Of a stretch of 64,000 nt of DNA, positions 1 through 10,177 are shown piece after piece. This DNA is from Rhodocyclales bacterium (GTDB taxonomy: Bacteria; Pseudomonadota; Gammaproteobacteria; Burkholderiales; Rhodocyclaceae): assembly GCA_026399475.1 (NCBI GenBank), contig JAPLQY010000011.1, forward strand, positions 1 through 64,000. The letters are read 5' to 3'. The notes below the pieces were generated by a model. It was not told the origin of the DNA. It saw only the letters and a program-made list of their open reading frames with translations, and ran no database searches. The first letter of the stretch is position 1. Each line of letters starts with the position of its first letter. Position numbers and translations under genes: made by a program.

Positions 1-1
1 C

Positions 2-565
2 ATCTCCAGGCGCATCGCCCTGTTGATGGGCGGTGATGCGGGGGTGATCAGCGAGGAAGGCCAGGGCAGCACCTTCTGGGCGACAGTTCGGCTACGGCGC
101 GCGGTCGCTGGTCCGCAATACGACAGCAGTGCGCCGAGCGAACCGGCACGGGAGACGCTGGCGCGGCAGTTTGCCGGTGTTCGCGTGTTGCTGGCGGAAG
201 ACGAGCCCGTGAACCGGGAAGTGGCGGTACTCCAGCTGGAGGATGCCGGCCTCGTGGTGGAGGTGGCCAGCAACGGTCAGGAAGCGCTGGAGATGGCGCG
301 AACAGGCGATTACGCCCTGATCCTGATGGATGTGCAGATGCCGGTCATGAACGGGCTGGACGCCACCCGCGCCATTCGCCAGTTGCCCGGGATGGCGGGG
401 GGCATTCCGATCCTGGCCATGACCGCCAATGCCTTCGACGAGGATCGCGACTTGTGCCTCGCCGCCGGCATGGATGACCACATCGGCAAGCCGGTGGAGC
501 CGGACGTCCTCTGTGCGACCTTGCTGCGCTGGTTGCAGAAGCCGGGCGGGCCGGGGCGGAGCTGA
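2..565 (+). CDS. Hybrid sensor histidine kinase, C-terminal part (5' truncated by window edge)
   Basis: The frame is open from the first bases, so the gene begins before the window; 187 codons are visible. The first ~25 residues ([11 protein letters not shown], then [10 protein letters not shown]) look like the end of a GHKL ATPase domain. After a ~25-residue linker comes a complete receiver (REC) domain: acidic pocket in LLAEDEPVN, phospho-acceptor Asp in [13 protein letters not shown], switch residue in AMTAN and Lys in IGKPV. It ends shortly after REC with no visible HPt. The family passes phosphate from kinase to its own REC and then usually to an HPt protein. Input domain and target are outside the window. 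The stop is followed after 10 bases by the convergent end of the next gene. Confidence 0.9.
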   Translation: MSRRIALLMGGDAGVISEEGQGSTFWATVRLRRAVAGPQYDSSAPSEPARETLARQFAGVRVLLAEDEPVNREVAVLQLEDAGLVVEVASNGQEALEMARTGDYALILMDVQMPVMNGLDATRAIRQLPGMAGGIPILAMTANAFDEDRDLCLAAGMDDHIGKPVEPDVLCATLLRWLQKPGGPGRS

Positions 566-575
566 CGGGCCGGCC

Positions 576-1916
576 TTAGGGGGAGCGGGCGCTGTCAATG
601 TCCGCCAGGTTCCGTTCGTCCGCGTAGACCCTGACCGCTTCACCCTTCTCGCTGGCGAAGCAGGTAACGATGACATTGCTGCGCTCGGCCGCCTTGGACA
701 GCACCTCGACGGCGCAGCGGCCATAGGCGCTTTCGATGGTGGCCAGCAGATTGCGGGCATAGCTGCTGGCGAGTTTTCCGTCGAGAATCAGGTTGGCCAG
801 CATCACCCCACCGGGCTTCAATGCGTGCCGTGTGTCGCGCCAGAATTCACGCGTCACCAGATGACCGGGAATCGAGGTTCGGGCGCTATAGACATCCACC
901 ACCACGGCATCAAAACGGCGCGCCGTCTCGATGACGAAGCGGCGTGCGTCGGTCGCCACGAATTCGCCGCGGGCCGGCTCGCGCAGGAAGTCGCGTTCGG
1001 CAATGATGCGGATCGCCGGATCGATGTCCACGTAGGTGTAGCGATTGGAGGGCTCGCGGTGAGACAGCGTGAAGCCACCGGCGCCCAGCACCAGAATGTC
1101 GCGCGCTCTGTAAGCCAGGTCATCGAGCAAGATGTGTCGCAGGTGCTGCATGTAGCGGGCATGGATGGGTGGGTCGCTGTTGTCGATCAGCGAAGCGATC
1201 TGGTTATTTACGAGGAAAGCGCGCGGGGACTGCATGCCTTCCCGTACAACCACCTCGACCTGATAGTCCGCGTAAGCGGTGTCGGCACGCAGCCGGTCAC
1301 CGAGGTTGGCGACGACGCTGAGCCCGGCCACGGCCGCCAGCAGCGTCGCCGCCAGTGGCTGCGGGCGCTGCACCAGCGCGGAGCCGACGACCAGCATCAC
1401 CGCACCCAGCAGTACGGCAGCCCACACGCCGAATAGCTGCATGACGCCGAGAGAGAGCGTGACAGAACCGAGAAAGGAGCCGAGCGTGGACCAGTAGAGC
1501 GCGCGTCCCGCTGCTTCGCCGCTGCGCTGCGCCCGCATCAGGTTGGTCAGTATCGGTACCGTCTGCCCCAGCAGCCAGGCCAGGGGGCACAGTATGGCGC
1601 CGATGAAAATCAGGTAGGCCAGCGCCGCAGAGGTCCCGGCAAAGATGGTGTTGACGCTGCTACCTGCCAGGCCCGCACCCATCAGCACGGCGGAGATGAG
1701 GAAATTGCGCGCCACCACGGCGCGGTAGTTCGTCTCGACGCGACTGCCCGAGTGGTAGCCGAGCGCGAGGGCGAGCAGGAACAGGCCGATGGTCGGCGCC
1801 GTGACCACGATCGAACTGCCGACATGGGGAATCAATCGCCGCAGGGCAATGATTTCGGCACCGAGCGAGCAATAGCCTTCGATAAAAACGATGGCGAACA
1901 GGAGGTGTGGCGGCAT
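576..1916 (-). CDS. Spermidine-synthase-like membrane protein
   Basis: 446 residues. The N-terminal ~220 residues hold several hydrophobic segments (start MPPHLLFAIVFIEGYCSLG). The C-terminal ~220 residues form a Rossmann-type spermine/spermidine synthase-like domain, with GAGGFTLSHRE, the acidic binding motif YVDIDPAI and the downstream Asp patch AVVVDVYSA. This fusion of a membrane region with an aminopropyltransferase-like domain is common in proteobacteria; its substrate is generally unproven, so polyamine synthesis is inferred from the fold only. It starts at an ATG preceded by GGAGG-like bases within 10 nt. It converges on the hybrid kinase gene and is divergent from the methyltransferase gene to its right. 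Confidence 0.8.
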   Translation of the reverse strand: MPPHLLFAIVFIEGYCSLGAEIIALRRLIPHVGSSIVVTAPTIGLFLLALALGYHSGSRVETNYRAVVARNFLISAVLMGAGLAGSSVNTIFAGTSAALAYLIFIGAILCPLAWLLGQTVPILTNLMRAQRSGEAAGRALYWSTLGSFLGSVTLSLGVMQLFGVWAAVLLGAVMLVVGSALVQRPQPLAATLLAAVAGLSVVANLGDRLRADTAYADYQVEVVVREGMQSPRAFLVNNQIASLIDNSDPPIHARYMQHLRHILLDDLAYRARDILVLGAGGFTLSHREPSNRYTYVDIDPAIRIIAERDFLREPARGEFVATDARRFVIETARRFDAVVVDVYSARTSIPGHLVTREFWRDTRHALKPGGVMLANLILDGKLASSYARNLLATIESAYGRCAVEVLSKAAERSNVIVTCFASEKGEAVRVYADERNLADIDSARSP

Positions 1917-2144
1917 GGCGGCAACACAATTGGCGGGGATCGCGACTTTACCCCAAAGAAAGTCATGCGCAGCGGCCCATTCGAGACGATGCTGTTAGCA
2001 TGACGTGGAGCGAATGGATTGCGTGTTCGTGCAAGGAAAATTTACAGAGGCGCAGCGGCGACGTACCATGCGGTTGATTTTCCTGTTGCTCAAGGTATCC
2101 ATCGTGTTGTTTCAACCCAGACTCCGTCGGCGCAAGGCCATGTC

Positions 2145-3278
2145 GTGACTGTTCCGTCGTCAATCTGCTGGACCGAGGACGGCGAGACGCGTTCTGCCCG
2201 CTGGCACTCGGAGAGCGGCACACCGCCCCCGCGGCGTGTGCTCGTCGCCGACGATCGCATCACGGCCGATGCTGCCTGGCGCCTTGCCAGTGAGGGCACG
2301 GCGCTGCTGTGGCGAGGGGATTTCCAGAATGCACGCCAGTTGTTGCAGGCCATGGCCCGGCGTATCGACCGCAAGCCACGCAAGGCGGCGTCGGCAACAG
2401 CGGGTCCCGCCGAAGCCTTCCATCTGTATCGGCAGGCCCAGTCGCAGCGCGCACGCACGCTGGGCATGCTGCTGCTGCCGTTTGAAGACGAGTATCGGGT
2501 GCCCTTGCGCCGGGCGCCCGACGTGCGACAGGCTTGCAACGAGGCCTACGGCCCGCAGGACGGACCTTTCGTCGCCTCGCTGCGGGAACTGATGGGCCTG
2601 ATCGGTGCGCACGAGTGGCGCAAGAAGGGCGTCGCCATTGCGGCACTGGGCGAGCGCATTCATCCGCATTACGGCGTCTTCGCGCCGATTCGAGGCGAGT
2701 ATGTCGGCCTGGTCGCCGCCGCACCCTTGCCGGCTGCATGCGCGCTGGCCTTCGACATCGGTACCGGCACGGGGGTGCTGGCTGCCGTGCTGGCGCAGCG
2801 GGGCATCGCACGCATAGTCGCCACCGATCAGGATCCTCGCGCACTGGCTTGCGCCAGCGAGAACCTGGCTCGACTCGGACTGGCGGCGCGGGTGGAGGTG
2901 GTGCCGGCAGACCTGTTTCCGCCAGGGCGCGCTCCGCTGGTCGTGTGCAACCCGCCCTGGGTTCCGGCGCGTGCCAGTTCCCCGCTGGAGCGTGCGGTGT
3001 ATGACCCTGACAGCCGCATGCTGATGGGATTCATCAAGGGACTGGCCGCGCATCTGGAGACGGGCGGCGAAGGCTGGCTGGTACTTTCCGATCTTGCCGA
3101 ACATCTGGGTTTGCGCTCGCGCACCGAACTGCTGGCTGCTTTTGACGAGGCCGGCCTCAAGCTTGTCGGGCGCCTGGACGCAAAGCCGGGTCATCCGCGG
3201 ACAGCGGACACCGCCGACGCGCTGCATGCCGCACGCGCGGCGGAGCTGACCTCGCTCTGGCGCCTGGCGGTCCGCTGA
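2145..3278 (+). CDS. Class I SAM-dependent methyltransferase (HemK/small-domain type)
   Basis: About 377 residues from the GTG chosen here. The open frame extends upstream to a TTG at 2019, but the extra 42 residues look non-coding in composition, so the start is uncertain. The SAM-binding motif I is FDIGTGTGVLAAVLA. An acidic motif II follows (VATDQDPRALACA). The catalytic-type NPPW motif (VVCNPPWVPA) is the signature of N6-adenine and protein-glutamine methyltransferases such as PrmC/HemK. The N-terminal ~190 residues (DDRITADAAWRL, LLWRGDFQNARQLLQAMARR) are specific to a betaproteobacterial subgroup as far as I recognise them. Target unknown. It converges on the CoA-transferase gene with 24 bases between stops. 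Confidence 0.75.
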   Translation: MTVPSSICWTEDGETRSARWHSESGTPPPRRVLVADDRITADAAWRLASEGTALLWRGDFQNARQLLQAMARRIDRKPRKAASATAGPAEAFHLYRQAQSQRARTLGMLLLPFEDEYRVPLRRAPDVRQACNEAYGPQDGPFVASLRELMGLIGAHEWRKKGVAIAALGERIHPHYGVFAPIRGEYVGLVAAAPLPAACALAFDIGTGTGVLAAVLAQRGIARIVATDQDPRALACASENLARLGLAARVEVVPADLFPPGRAPLVVCNPPWVPARASSPLERAVYDPDSRMLMGFIKGLAAHLETGGEGWLVLSDLAEHLGLRSRTELLAAFDEAGLKLVGRLDAKPGHPRTADTADALHAARAAELTSLWRLAVR

Positions 3279-3302
3279 CCGGCGTCGGTCCGATGTTCGC
3301 CC

Positions 3303-5315
3303 CTAGCGGGGCCCGGTATGCAGGTGCTGCTGCGCCTCGCTCCGCGTCTCGAAGATATGCGGGTCCCCGACCCGCTTGCCGAAGGACTCACCCAGTTTGG
3401 CGCGCAGGAAGGTGCTGGCCGTGTAACGGGTCACGTCTGTGTAATGGCGGTCCATGACGCCCTTGACCATGCCCGTGTAGTCGTCGATGAGTTCCGGCGC
3501 AATGCTGAAACGGTCGTAATTGACGATGGCGGCCACTTTGTGGCCGATCGGTGCGAGTCGTGATTCGACCGCGTGCAGGATGCGTTCGATATCCTCTGCG
3601 CTGCGCACCGAGAGCCCTTCGAAATTGACGAAGAACACGTTCTGCACCGGGTCGTAGTTCAGGCGGTCGTCGAGCGGCATTTCCAGAAGCTCCCGGCGCA
3701 GGCCCATCGGTTCCGGCGCGAAGATGCGCGCATCCATCAACACCGGTGGCTGGCCCTGGATCGGGACGAATTCCATGTGGTCGAGGATGTCGCGCTGCAG
3801 GTCGACGCCGGGTGCTATCTCGATCAGTTCGATGCCTTCGGCGCACAGGCGGAATACGCAGCGCTCGGTGATGTAGAGCACTGTCTTCCCGGACTTGGCG
3901 GCGACCGGGCCGCTGAAGGTTCGGTGCTCGACTTCGCGCACGAACTTCATTGCCTTGCCGTCGGCGAGGATCCTGAGACCACCCGCTTCCAGCGCGACTT
4001 CCAGGTTGCCGGCGGTGAAGGTGCCGACGAACACCACCTTCTTCGCGCTCTGGCTGATGTTGATGAAACCGCCGGCGCCGGCCAGCTTGGGCCCGAATTT
4101 CGAGACATTGAGATTGCCTTCGCGATCGGCCTGGGCCAGGCCGAGAAAGGCGATGTCGAGGCCGCCGCCGTCGTAGAAGTCGAACTGGCTGGGCTGGTCG
4201 ACAATGGCCTGGGTGTTGACTGCGGCGCCGAAATTGAGTCCGCCGGCCGGCACGCCGCCGATCACGCCGGGTTCGGCGGTCAGCGTGATCAGGTCGAGGA
4301 TCTTTTCTTCCGTTGCAACATTGGCGACTCCTTCCGGCATGCCGATGCCGAGGTTCACCACATCGTTGGCCGACAGTTCCATCGCTGCGCGGCGGGCAAT
4401 GATCTTGCGTTCGTCCATTGCCATCGGCGGAATCGCCGACATCGGCACCCGGATCTCACCGGAGAAGGCCGCGCTGTAGGGCTCAATGAAGGTCTGCATG
4501 TGGTACTCGGGCTTTTCCGTGACCACCACGCAATCCACCAGTACGCTGGGGATCTTGACCTGGCGCGGGTTCAGGGTGTTGCGCTCGGCGATGCGCTCGA
4601 CCTGGACGATGACGATGCCACCGGAATTGTGCGCGGCCATGGCGATCGCCTGCGCTTCCAGGGTAAGCGCCTCGCGCTCCATGGTGACATTGCCTTCGGA
4701 GTCGGCCGTGGTGCCGCGTATGATGCCGACATTGACCGGGAACGCCTTGTAGAACAGGAAATCCTCGCCGTCGATGGGCATCACGCGCACCAGGTCGACG
4801 CCGCTGGCGATCGTCTTTTCGTTGAGCTTGCCGCCGCCGTGGCGCGGATCGACGAAGGTGCCGAGTCCGATCCGGGTCAGGGTCCCGGGCTTGCCGGCCG
4901 CGATGTCGCGGAACATGTGGCAGATCACGCCCTGCGGCAGGTTCCAGGCCTCTATGCGGTTGGCTACCGCGAGTTGCTGCAGCTTGGGCACCAGACCCCA
5001 GTGGCCGCCGACCACCCGCCTGACCAGCCCGTCGTGGCCGAGGTGGTTGAGGCCGCGTTCCTTGCCGTCGCCCTGGCCGGCGGCATACACCAGTGTCAGG
5101 TCGCGCGGGTGGCCGAGGCCGTGGGCGTCCGCTTCCTGGTTTTCGAGAAAAAGGGCTTCGAGCGCGACCGCAATGTTTTCGGCAAAACCGATGCCGACGA
5201 AGCCGGCCGTAGCTATCGTGTCGCCGTCGCGAATCAGTTGCACCGCCTGGCGCGCGCTCATTACCTTGCCGGTGTCGCCGCCGCGCAGGGATGCAATCAA
5301 TGGATGTTGGGACAT
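3303..5315 (-). CDS. Acyl-CoA:acetate/3-ketoacid CoA-transferase, with C-terminal extension
   Basis: 670 residues. This is a family I CoA-transferase with alpha and beta halves fused, like E. coli YdiF and propionate CoA-transferase. The alpha half has [23 protein letters not shown] near the N-terminus. The beta half has [19 protein letters not shown] around residue 325, whose PEGVA glutamate matches the catalytic Glu position of the family. YdiF-like enzymes are about 520-530 residues; here ~130 more residues follow ([39 protein letters not shown]), forming an added domain I cannot name. Likely role: moving CoA between short-chain acids in acetate, propionate or ketoacid metabolism. The ATG start is followed by normal coding and lies 136 bases from the divergent phosphatase gene. 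Confidence 0.85.
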   Translation of the reverse strand: MSQHPLIASLRGGDTGKVMSARQAVQLIRDGDTIATAGFVGIGFAENIAVALEALFLENQEADAHGLGHPRDLTLVYAAGQGDGKERGLNHLGHDGLVRRVVGGHWGLVPKLQQLAVANRIEAWNLPQGVICHMFRDIAAGKPGTLTRIGLGTFVDPRHGGGKLNEKTIASGVDLVRVMPIDGEDFLFYKAFPVNVGIIRGTTADSEGNVTMEREALTLEAQAIAMAAHNSGGIVIVQVERIAERNTLNPRQVKIPSVLVDCVVVTEKPEYHMQTFIEPYSAAFSGEIRVPMSAIPPMAMDERKIIARRAAMELSANDVVNLGIGMPEGVANVATEEKILDLITLTAEPGVIGGVPAGGLNFGAAVNTQAIVDQPSQFDFYDGGGLDIAFLGLAQADREGNLNVSKFGPKLAGAGGFINISQSAKKVVFVGTFTAGNLEVALEAGGLRILADGKAMKFVREVEHRTFSGPVAAKSGKTVLYITERCVFRLCAEGIELIEIAPGVDLQRDILDHMEFVPIQGQPPVLMDARIFAPEPMGLRRELLEMPLDDRLNYDPVQNVFFVNFEGLSVRSAEDIERILHAVESRLAPIGHKVAAIVNYDRFSIAPELIDDYTGMVKGVMDRHYTDVTRYTASTFLRAKLGESFGKRVGDPHIFETRSEAQQHLHTGPR

Positions 5316-5451
5316 GGTGGTTTCCTTTATTGCTGGCTGCCGTTGCCGCCTTCAAGCGCGATTATCGCGCCGCTGATACGCATTGCATCGTCCGGGGAAA
5401 AATTCGATGGCATGGACTCTGGCGGTGGGGGCGAGAGGGCGGAACGGTAGA

Positions 5452-6105
5452 ATGGACCCCATGCAAGACACGACATCCACCCGCATCTGCTTGGTCCGCC
5501 ACGGCGAGACTGCCTGGAACAGCGAGCGACGCGTCCAGGGCCACATCGATATCGACCTTAATGCGGCCGGCGAGGCGCAGGCGCGTGCCGCAGGGCACAG
5601 CCTGGCGGCCCATTCGTTTGCCGGCGTCTACAGCAGCGATCTACAGCGCGCCTGGCGTACAGCGCAGATCGCCACTGCCGGCCTGGGCCTCGAAGTGTTG
5701 CCGACGCCGGCCTTGCGAGAGCGACATTTCGGCGTCTTGCAGGGCATTACCTCGCAGGAGGCGAGCGAGCAGGAACCCCACGCGCACCGTCACCATCTGG
5801 CGCGTACTCCCGATTACGACTACGAGACAGGCGAATCCCTGCTCGTGTTCGCGGCGCGCGTCATGGCCGGCCTCGAACAGCTTGCAGCCCGCCATGCCGG
5901 GCGCACGGTGTTGGCCTTTACCCACGGCGGCGTACTCGACGTAGCCTATCGCGCTGCCACCGGGCGGCCTCTGGAGGCGCCGCGCGACTTCCCGCTGCCC
6001 AACGCAGCGCTCAACTGGATTGAGCGCCGCAACGGGGTGTGGCGGCTGATTTCCTGGGCGGACAGCAGCCACCTGCAGCAGGCAATGGACGAGCTTGCCG
6101 GCTAG
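5452..6105 (+). CDS. Histidine phosphatase family protein (GpmB/CobC-like)
   Basis: About 217 residues. The RHG motif is ICLVRHGETAWN, the first catalytic His, followed by an arginine-rich phosphate pocket (ERRVQGH, YSSDLQRAWRTAQIA), Glu in LRERHFG and the second His in FTHGG. This is the 2-histidine acid phosphatase/cofactor-dependent phosphoglycerate mutase fold. Family members include GpmB, alpha-ribazole phosphatase and broad sugar-phosphate phosphatases, and the substrate cannot be told. The ATG at 5452 or the one nine bases later (5461) could be the start; the open frame upstream is an extension. Followed by dctP after 104 bases. Confidence 0.85.
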   Translation: MDPMQDTTSTRICLVRHGETAWNSERRVQGHIDIDLNAAGEAQARAAGHSLAAHSFAGVYSSDLQRAWRTAQIATAGLGLEVLPTPALRERHFGVLQGITSQEASEQEPHAHRHHLARTPDYDYETGESLLVFAARVMAGLEQLAARHAGRTVLAFTHGGVLDVAYRAATGRPLEAPRDFPLPNAALNWIERRNGVWRLISWADSSHLQQAMDELAG

Positions 6106-6209
6106 GGGCTTGGGTCGTGGTGACACGACTGCAGGAGTGGGTGTAGTATCTGCGCAGGTCCCGCCGCGGCGTGGAACCCAGATCACCAACAACAAATAGG
6201 AGAAGTGGC

Positions 6210-7292
6210 ATGGAACGACGCAAGTTTCTGCAACACGCCGGCCTGACCGGCATCCTGGCCGCAGGCGCTGCCCCGGCCATCGCGCAATCGGCCCCGACCA
6301 TCAAGTGGCGGTGTACCTCCAGTTTCCCCAAAAGTCTCGACACGATTTACGGCGGCGCCGAGGTCCTGTCCCAGCGCCTCGCCAGCATAACCGGCGGCAA
6401 GTTCCAGGTGCAGGTCTTCGCTTCGGGTGAAATCGCCCCCGGTGGGCAGGCGCTGGACGTGGTGCAGAACGGCACCGTCGAGCTATGCCATACCTGCTCC
6501 TACTACTACGTCGGCAAGGACAAGACCTTCGGCTTCGGAACCGCGATTCCCTTCGGCATGAACGCGCGGCAGATGAACGCCTGGGTGTATTACGGCGGCG
6601 GCCAGAAGCTGCTCGACGAGTTCTACGCCAACTACAACGTCGTTTCCTTTCTCGGTGGTAACACAGGGACCCAGATGGGCGGTTGGTTCCGCAAGGAAAT
6701 CAAGACGCTGGCTGATTGCAAGGGTGTCAAGATGCGCATCGCCGGCCTCGGCGGCGCGGTGCAGTCGGCACTGGGCATGGTTCCGCAGCAGATTCCCGGT
6801 TCGGATATCTATCCTGCGTTGGAAAAGGGCACCATCGATGCCGCGGAATGGGTCGGCCCTTACGACGACGAGAAGCTCGGCTTCAACAAGGTTGCCAAGT
6901 ACTACTACTTCCCGGGCTGGTGGGAGCCGGGTCCGTCGATCCACTTCTTTGTGAACAAGGACCAGTGGGCCAAGTTGCCGAAGGACTACCAGTCCGCCTT
7001 CAACGCCGCCGCATACGAAGCCAACGTCACCATGATGGCTGAATACGACCACAAGAACCCGGCAGCCCTGCGTCGTCTGGTCGGTACCGGCACGCAGCTC
7101 AAGAAGTTCTCCAACGAGATCATCGAAGCCGCCTACAAGGCCGCCGTGCAGCTCTACAGCGACGAGTCGGCCAAGAATCCGGCGTTCAAGAAGATCTACA
7201 CCGACTACCTCAAGTACCAGAAGGAACTCAACCAGTGGTTCAGCGTCGCCGAGCTCGGCATGGACCAGTTCCTGCAGCAGCACATCAAGTAG
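6210..7292 (+). CDS. dctP: TRAP transporter solute-binding protein (DctP family)
   Basis: 360 residues; ATG with a good AGGAGA ribosome site 7 bases upstream. The N-terminus ERRKFLQHAGLTG followed by a hydrophobic stretch and AIAQ is a twin-arginine-type signal peptide, so the protein is probably folded before export to the periplasm. The mature part has the DctP features ASGEIAPGGQALDVVQNGTVELCHT and GSDIYPALEKGTIDAAEWVGP. Long DctPs of this type are often annotated for mannitol/chloroaromatic or ketoacid ligands; substrate is not readable here. No membrane subunits adjoin it: kup follows after a terminator-like hairpin, and the dctQM genes 3-5 kb downstream face the other way, so partnership with them is only inferred. 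Confidence 0.9.
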   Translation: MERRKFLQHAGLTGILAAGAAPAIAQSAPTIKWRCTSSFPKSLDTIYGGAEVLSQRLASITGGKFQVQVFASGEIAPGGQALDVVQNGTVELCHTCSYYYVGKDKTFGFGTAIPFGMNARQMNAWVYYGGGQKLLDEFYANYNVVSFLGGNTGTQMGGWFRKEIKTLADCKGVKMRIAGLGGAVQSALGMVPQQIPGSDIYPALEKGTIDAAEWVGPYDDEKLGFNKVAKYYYFPGWWEPGPSIHFFVNKDQWAKLPKDYQSAFNAAAYEANVTMMAEYDHKNPAALRRLVGTGTQLKKFSNEIIEAAYKAAVQLYSDESAKNPAFKKIYTDYLKYQKELNQWFSVAELGMDQFLQQHIK

Positions 7293-7361
7293 TTCGCCGT
7301 ACGCAGCAAGCGGTTGGATGTAGCTTTACAACACCTGACCTCGATTGCTTGCAGTAGTCGG

Positions 7362-7388
7362 AAATGGCACTCCTCGAGTGCCATTTTC
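7362..7388 (+). terminator. Rho-independent terminator-like hairpin after dctP
   Basis: A perfect 10-bp stem (AAATGGCACT / AGTGCCATTT) with a 5-base loop, followed by TCGTTTTC, lies 70 bases after the dctP stop. It should end dctP transcription before kup. Confidence 0.75.
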
Positions 7389-7414
7389 GTTTTCAGGTAG
7401 TGCCTGATTTGCGG

Positions 7415-7449
7415 ACCCGGGACCCGGGACCCGGGACCCGGGATCCGGA
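7415..7449. repeat. Heptamer tandem repeat (ACCCGGG)
   Basis: Four perfect copies of ACCCGGG followed by one degenerate copy (ATCCGGA) between the dctP terminator and kup. Each unit contains the CCCGGG palindrome, so the tract can fold on itself. It lies outside coding sequence. Function unknown; copy number would be expected to vary. Confidence 0.85.
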
Positions 7450-7558
7450 GCAGAGCACAATTCACCCCTTAGAGTCCCAGCCACGGATTTGCAGGATTAC
7501 CCGCGGCGTCATTGACCTTAGCAGCTCAGTTCGGTCCAGGTAGCAAAGGTGGAAAACC

Positions 7559-9433
7559 ATGAGCCAGGAACACTCGGCAAGAAGCAGTACCCGGGCGCTC
7601 GCTCTCGGCGCGCTGGGTGTCGTGTTTGGCGATATCGGTACCAGCCCCCTCTACACCATGAAGGAAGTCTTCGGCAGCCACCATCTGGAGCTCACGCAGG
7701 CCAATATGCTGGGAATACTCTCCCTTATTTTCTGGGAATTGATCCTGGTGGTATCGGTGAAGTACGTGGGGGTCATGATGCGGGCGGACAACAAGGGCGA
7801 GGGGGGCATTCTTGCCTTGCTTTCTCTGGCACAGGGATACGTACCGCTCGCATCGCGTGCGCGCTCGGTGTTGATGGGGCTTGGTTTTCTCGGCGCTTCG
7901 CTATTCTTTGGCGATAGCCTGATTACCCCCGCAATATCCGTACTGTCCGCTATCGAAGGATTGGAAATGGGTGCGCCGGCCCTGCATCCATTCATCGTAC
8001 CGCTTGCCCTCGGGATTCTGATCGGACTTTTTGTCATCCAACGGCACGGCACCGATACCATCGGCAAGCTGTTTGGTCCGGTTATGCTGGCCTGGTTCGG
8101 CGTCCTGGGCGTGCTTGGTGCGATCAGCATATTCCAGCACCCGGACGTGCTGGATGCGCTGAAACCGGCTTACGCACTGAGCTTTTTGGTGGCGCACGGC
8201 ACCGCCAGTTTCCTGATTCTTGGTGCGGTGGTGCTCGCCATCACCGGAGCCGAGGCTTTGTATGCCGACATGGGCCATTTCGGCAGATACCCGATACAGC
8301 TGGTCTGGTTCGGCTATGTCCTGCCGGCGCTGACCTTGAATTACTTCGGCCAGGGCGCCCTGCTTCTGGCCCACCCGGAGGCTGTGCGCAACCCCTTCTT
8401 CTTGCTGGCACCCGACTGGGCCCTGTATCCGATGGTCGGCCTGGCGACAGTCGCCACCGTGATTGCTTCGCAAGCTGTCATCACCGGTGCGTTCTCGGTT
8501 ACACGCCAGGTGATCCAGATGGGCTACGCGCCCCGCCTGACCATCCGGCATACCTCGGCGACCGAAGCCGGCCAGATTTACATCCCTTTCGTTAACTGGA
8601 CCCTGATGCTCGGCATCGCTTTTCTTGTACTGGGCTTCCAGAATTCCAGCAATCTGGCTGCTGCCTATGGCATCGCGGTAACCGGCACATTTGCTATCAA
8701 CACTATTATGGTCGGCGTAGTAATGCGGGTACGGTGGGACCTTGGGTTTGGCGTGACGCTGGCCAGCACGGCAGTCTTCCTGATTGTCGATCTAACCTTC
8801 TTTGGTGCCAATGCTGTGAAAATCTCCGATGGCGGCTGGTTTCCGCTTGTCGTGGCCCTGCTCATCTTTACGCTGCTGGTGACCTGGAAGCGTGGCCGTG
8901 AAATATTGTCCCAGCGCATGCGGGAAACAGAACTGCCGCTTGAACCATTCATGGAAGACCTGTTTGCACACCCGCCGACAAGAGTGCCAGGGACAGCCGT
9001 GTTCATGACCGCCGATGCGCGCGGGGCACCTTCTGCCTTGCTGCACAATCTCAAACACAACAAAGTGCTGCACGAGCGGGTCGTGATCCTCAATGTGCGC
9101 TTTGCCAGTGTTCCGTTTACCGCGGAGGATCGCCGCCTGGACGTAAAGAAAATTGCCGAGGATGGATACCTGGTCGTCCTCCGCTATGGCTACATGGACG
9201 ACATCGACATTCCCGAGGCATTGGCGAATTGCCGCTGCGGCATGCCGCTCGACATGATGGATACGACTTTCTTTCTCAGCCGGGAAAACCTGATCCCGAC
9301 CAAGGGGGGCGGGATGATGCTCTGGCGGGAACACCTGTTTGCCGCCATGTCACGCAGCGCTGCCAGCCCGATGACATTTTTCCGCATCCCCGCCAACCGG
9401 GTGATCGAACTTGGAACCCAGCTTGAGATATGA
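7559..9433 (+). CDS. kup: Low-affinity potassium uptake permease Kup
   Basis: 624 residues, matching the usual ~620 of the KUP/HAK/KT family. The signature near the N-terminus is [20 protein letters not shown]; about twelve hydrophobic segments follow (for example [25 protein letters not shown]), then a hydrophilic cytoplasmic C-terminal domain of ~170 residues. It takes up K+ with protons across the inner membrane. The ATG is chosen because the family motif starts ~25 residues later. The stop overlaps the start of the DUF1345 gene by 4 bases, so the two are probably translated together. Confidence 0.95.
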   Translation: MSQEHSARSSTRALALGALGVVFGDIGTSPLYTMKEVFGSHHLELTQANMLGILSLIFWELILVVSVKYVGVMMRADNKGEGGILALLSLAQGYVPLASRARSVLMGLGFLGASLFFGDSLITPAISVLSAIEGLEMGAPALHPFIVPLALGILIGLFVIQRHGTDTIGKLFGPVMLAWFGVLGVLGAISIFQHPDVLDALKPAYALSFLVAHGTASFLILGAVVLAITGAEALYADMGHFGRYPIQLVWFGYVLPALTLNYFGQGALLLAHPEAVRNPFFLLAPDWALYPMVGLATVATVIASQAVITGAFSVTRQVIQMGYAPRLTIRHTSATEAGQIYIPFVNWTLMLGIAFLVLGFQNSSNLAAAYGIAVTGTFAINTIMVGVVMRVRWDLGFGVTLASTAVFLIVDLTFFGANAVKISDGGWFPLVVALLIFTLLVTWKRGREILSQRMRETELPLEPFMEDLFAHPPTRVPGTAVFMTADARGAPSALLHNLKHNKVLHERVVILNVRFASVPFTAEDRRLDVKKIAEDGYLVVLRYGYMDDIDIPEALANCRCGMPLDMMDTTFFLSRENLIPTKGGGMMLWREHLFAAMSRSAASPMTFFRIPANRVIELGTQLEI

Positions 9434-10116
9434 GAGGCAGTCCATTGCATCCTACGCAGCCAGTATTCATCCGATTTGTCACGGCGCGGCCCAGACTGTT
9501 CATGTGCGCCGTGATCGGTGCGCTGACCGCCTGGTACCTGCCTTCATCGGTCGCGACGCACCAAGTCACCAAGGCAATCATCGGCTGGAATGTGGGTGCT
9601 TGCCTGTACCTTCTGCTTGCAATACGAATGATGTTCTGGTCGCCCCACGAAAGGATGAAAACACGGGCTCTGGAGCAGGACGAGGGACGAATGGTCATCC
9701 TTTCGCTCGTGGTTGGAGCTGCGATTACAAGCATCGGCGCCATTGTTATGCAACTGGCGGTGGCCAAAGACATTCACGGCTCGCTGCGCTACGCCCATAT
9801 TGCGCTGGCGGGGCTGACTATCCTTTCTTCCTGGGCTTTTACCCAGGTGATGTTTGCGCTGCACTACGCTCATGACTACTATGCCGCCGAAGCAAAAGGC
9901 ACTCCGGTAGGCTTGGAATTCCCTGGCGGGCACGCCCCGGATTACGGGGACTTCCTGTACTTCGCCTGTGTGATCGGTACGTCCGGGCAAACCGCAGATG
10001 TCAGCTTTACAAGCAGAACGATGCGCAGAACCGGGTTGGTACATTGTGTCCTCGCATTTTTCTTCAATACGACGCTGGTGGCACTGACGATCAATATTGC
10101 ATCTGGGCTGTTCTAA
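9430..10116 (+). CDS. DUF1345 family integral membrane protein
   Basis: 228 residues, strongly hydrophobic with five or so membrane segments. I recognise the DUF1345 pattern: AWYLPSS near the N-terminus, [26 protein letters not shown], a tract beginning [14 protein letters not shown], then [30 protein letters not shown]. Some members in this family have been linked by context to ion transport, but biochemical function is unknown. The ATGA overlap with kup suggests a role connected with K+ or membrane potential; this is inference. Confidence 0.85.
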   Translation: MRGSPLHPTQPVFIRFVTARPRLFMCAVIGALTAWYLPSSVATHQVTKAIIGWNVGACLYLLLAIRMMFWSPHERMKTRALEQDEGRMVILSLVVGAAITSIGAIVMQLAVAKDIHGSLRYAHIALAGLTILSSWAFTQVMFALHYAHDYYAAEAKGTPVGLEFPGGHAPDYGDFLYFACVIGTSGQTADVSFTSRTMRRTGLVHCVLAFFFNTTLVALTINIASGLF

Positions 10117-10131
10117 TTGACGGCACCAAAA

Positions 10132-10160
10132 CAATAGGCCCCGCGCCGCGGGGCCTATTG
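10132..10160. terminator. Bidirectional terminator between DUF1345 gene and dctM
   Basis: A near-perfect palindrome, CAATAGGCCCCGCG then its complement, flanked by an A-rich side (ACCAAAA) and a T-rich side (TTT). It separates two convergent genes whose stops are 61 bases apart and can serve both. Confidence 0.8.
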
Positions 10161-10177
10161 TTTGCTGCGCCTGACGC

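Noticed and set aside
3573..5450. Long open frame (625 codons) on the plus strand opposite the CoA-transferase gene
   Set aside because: It is the complement of a well-recognised gene, lacks known motifs and is a GC-rich shadow frame.
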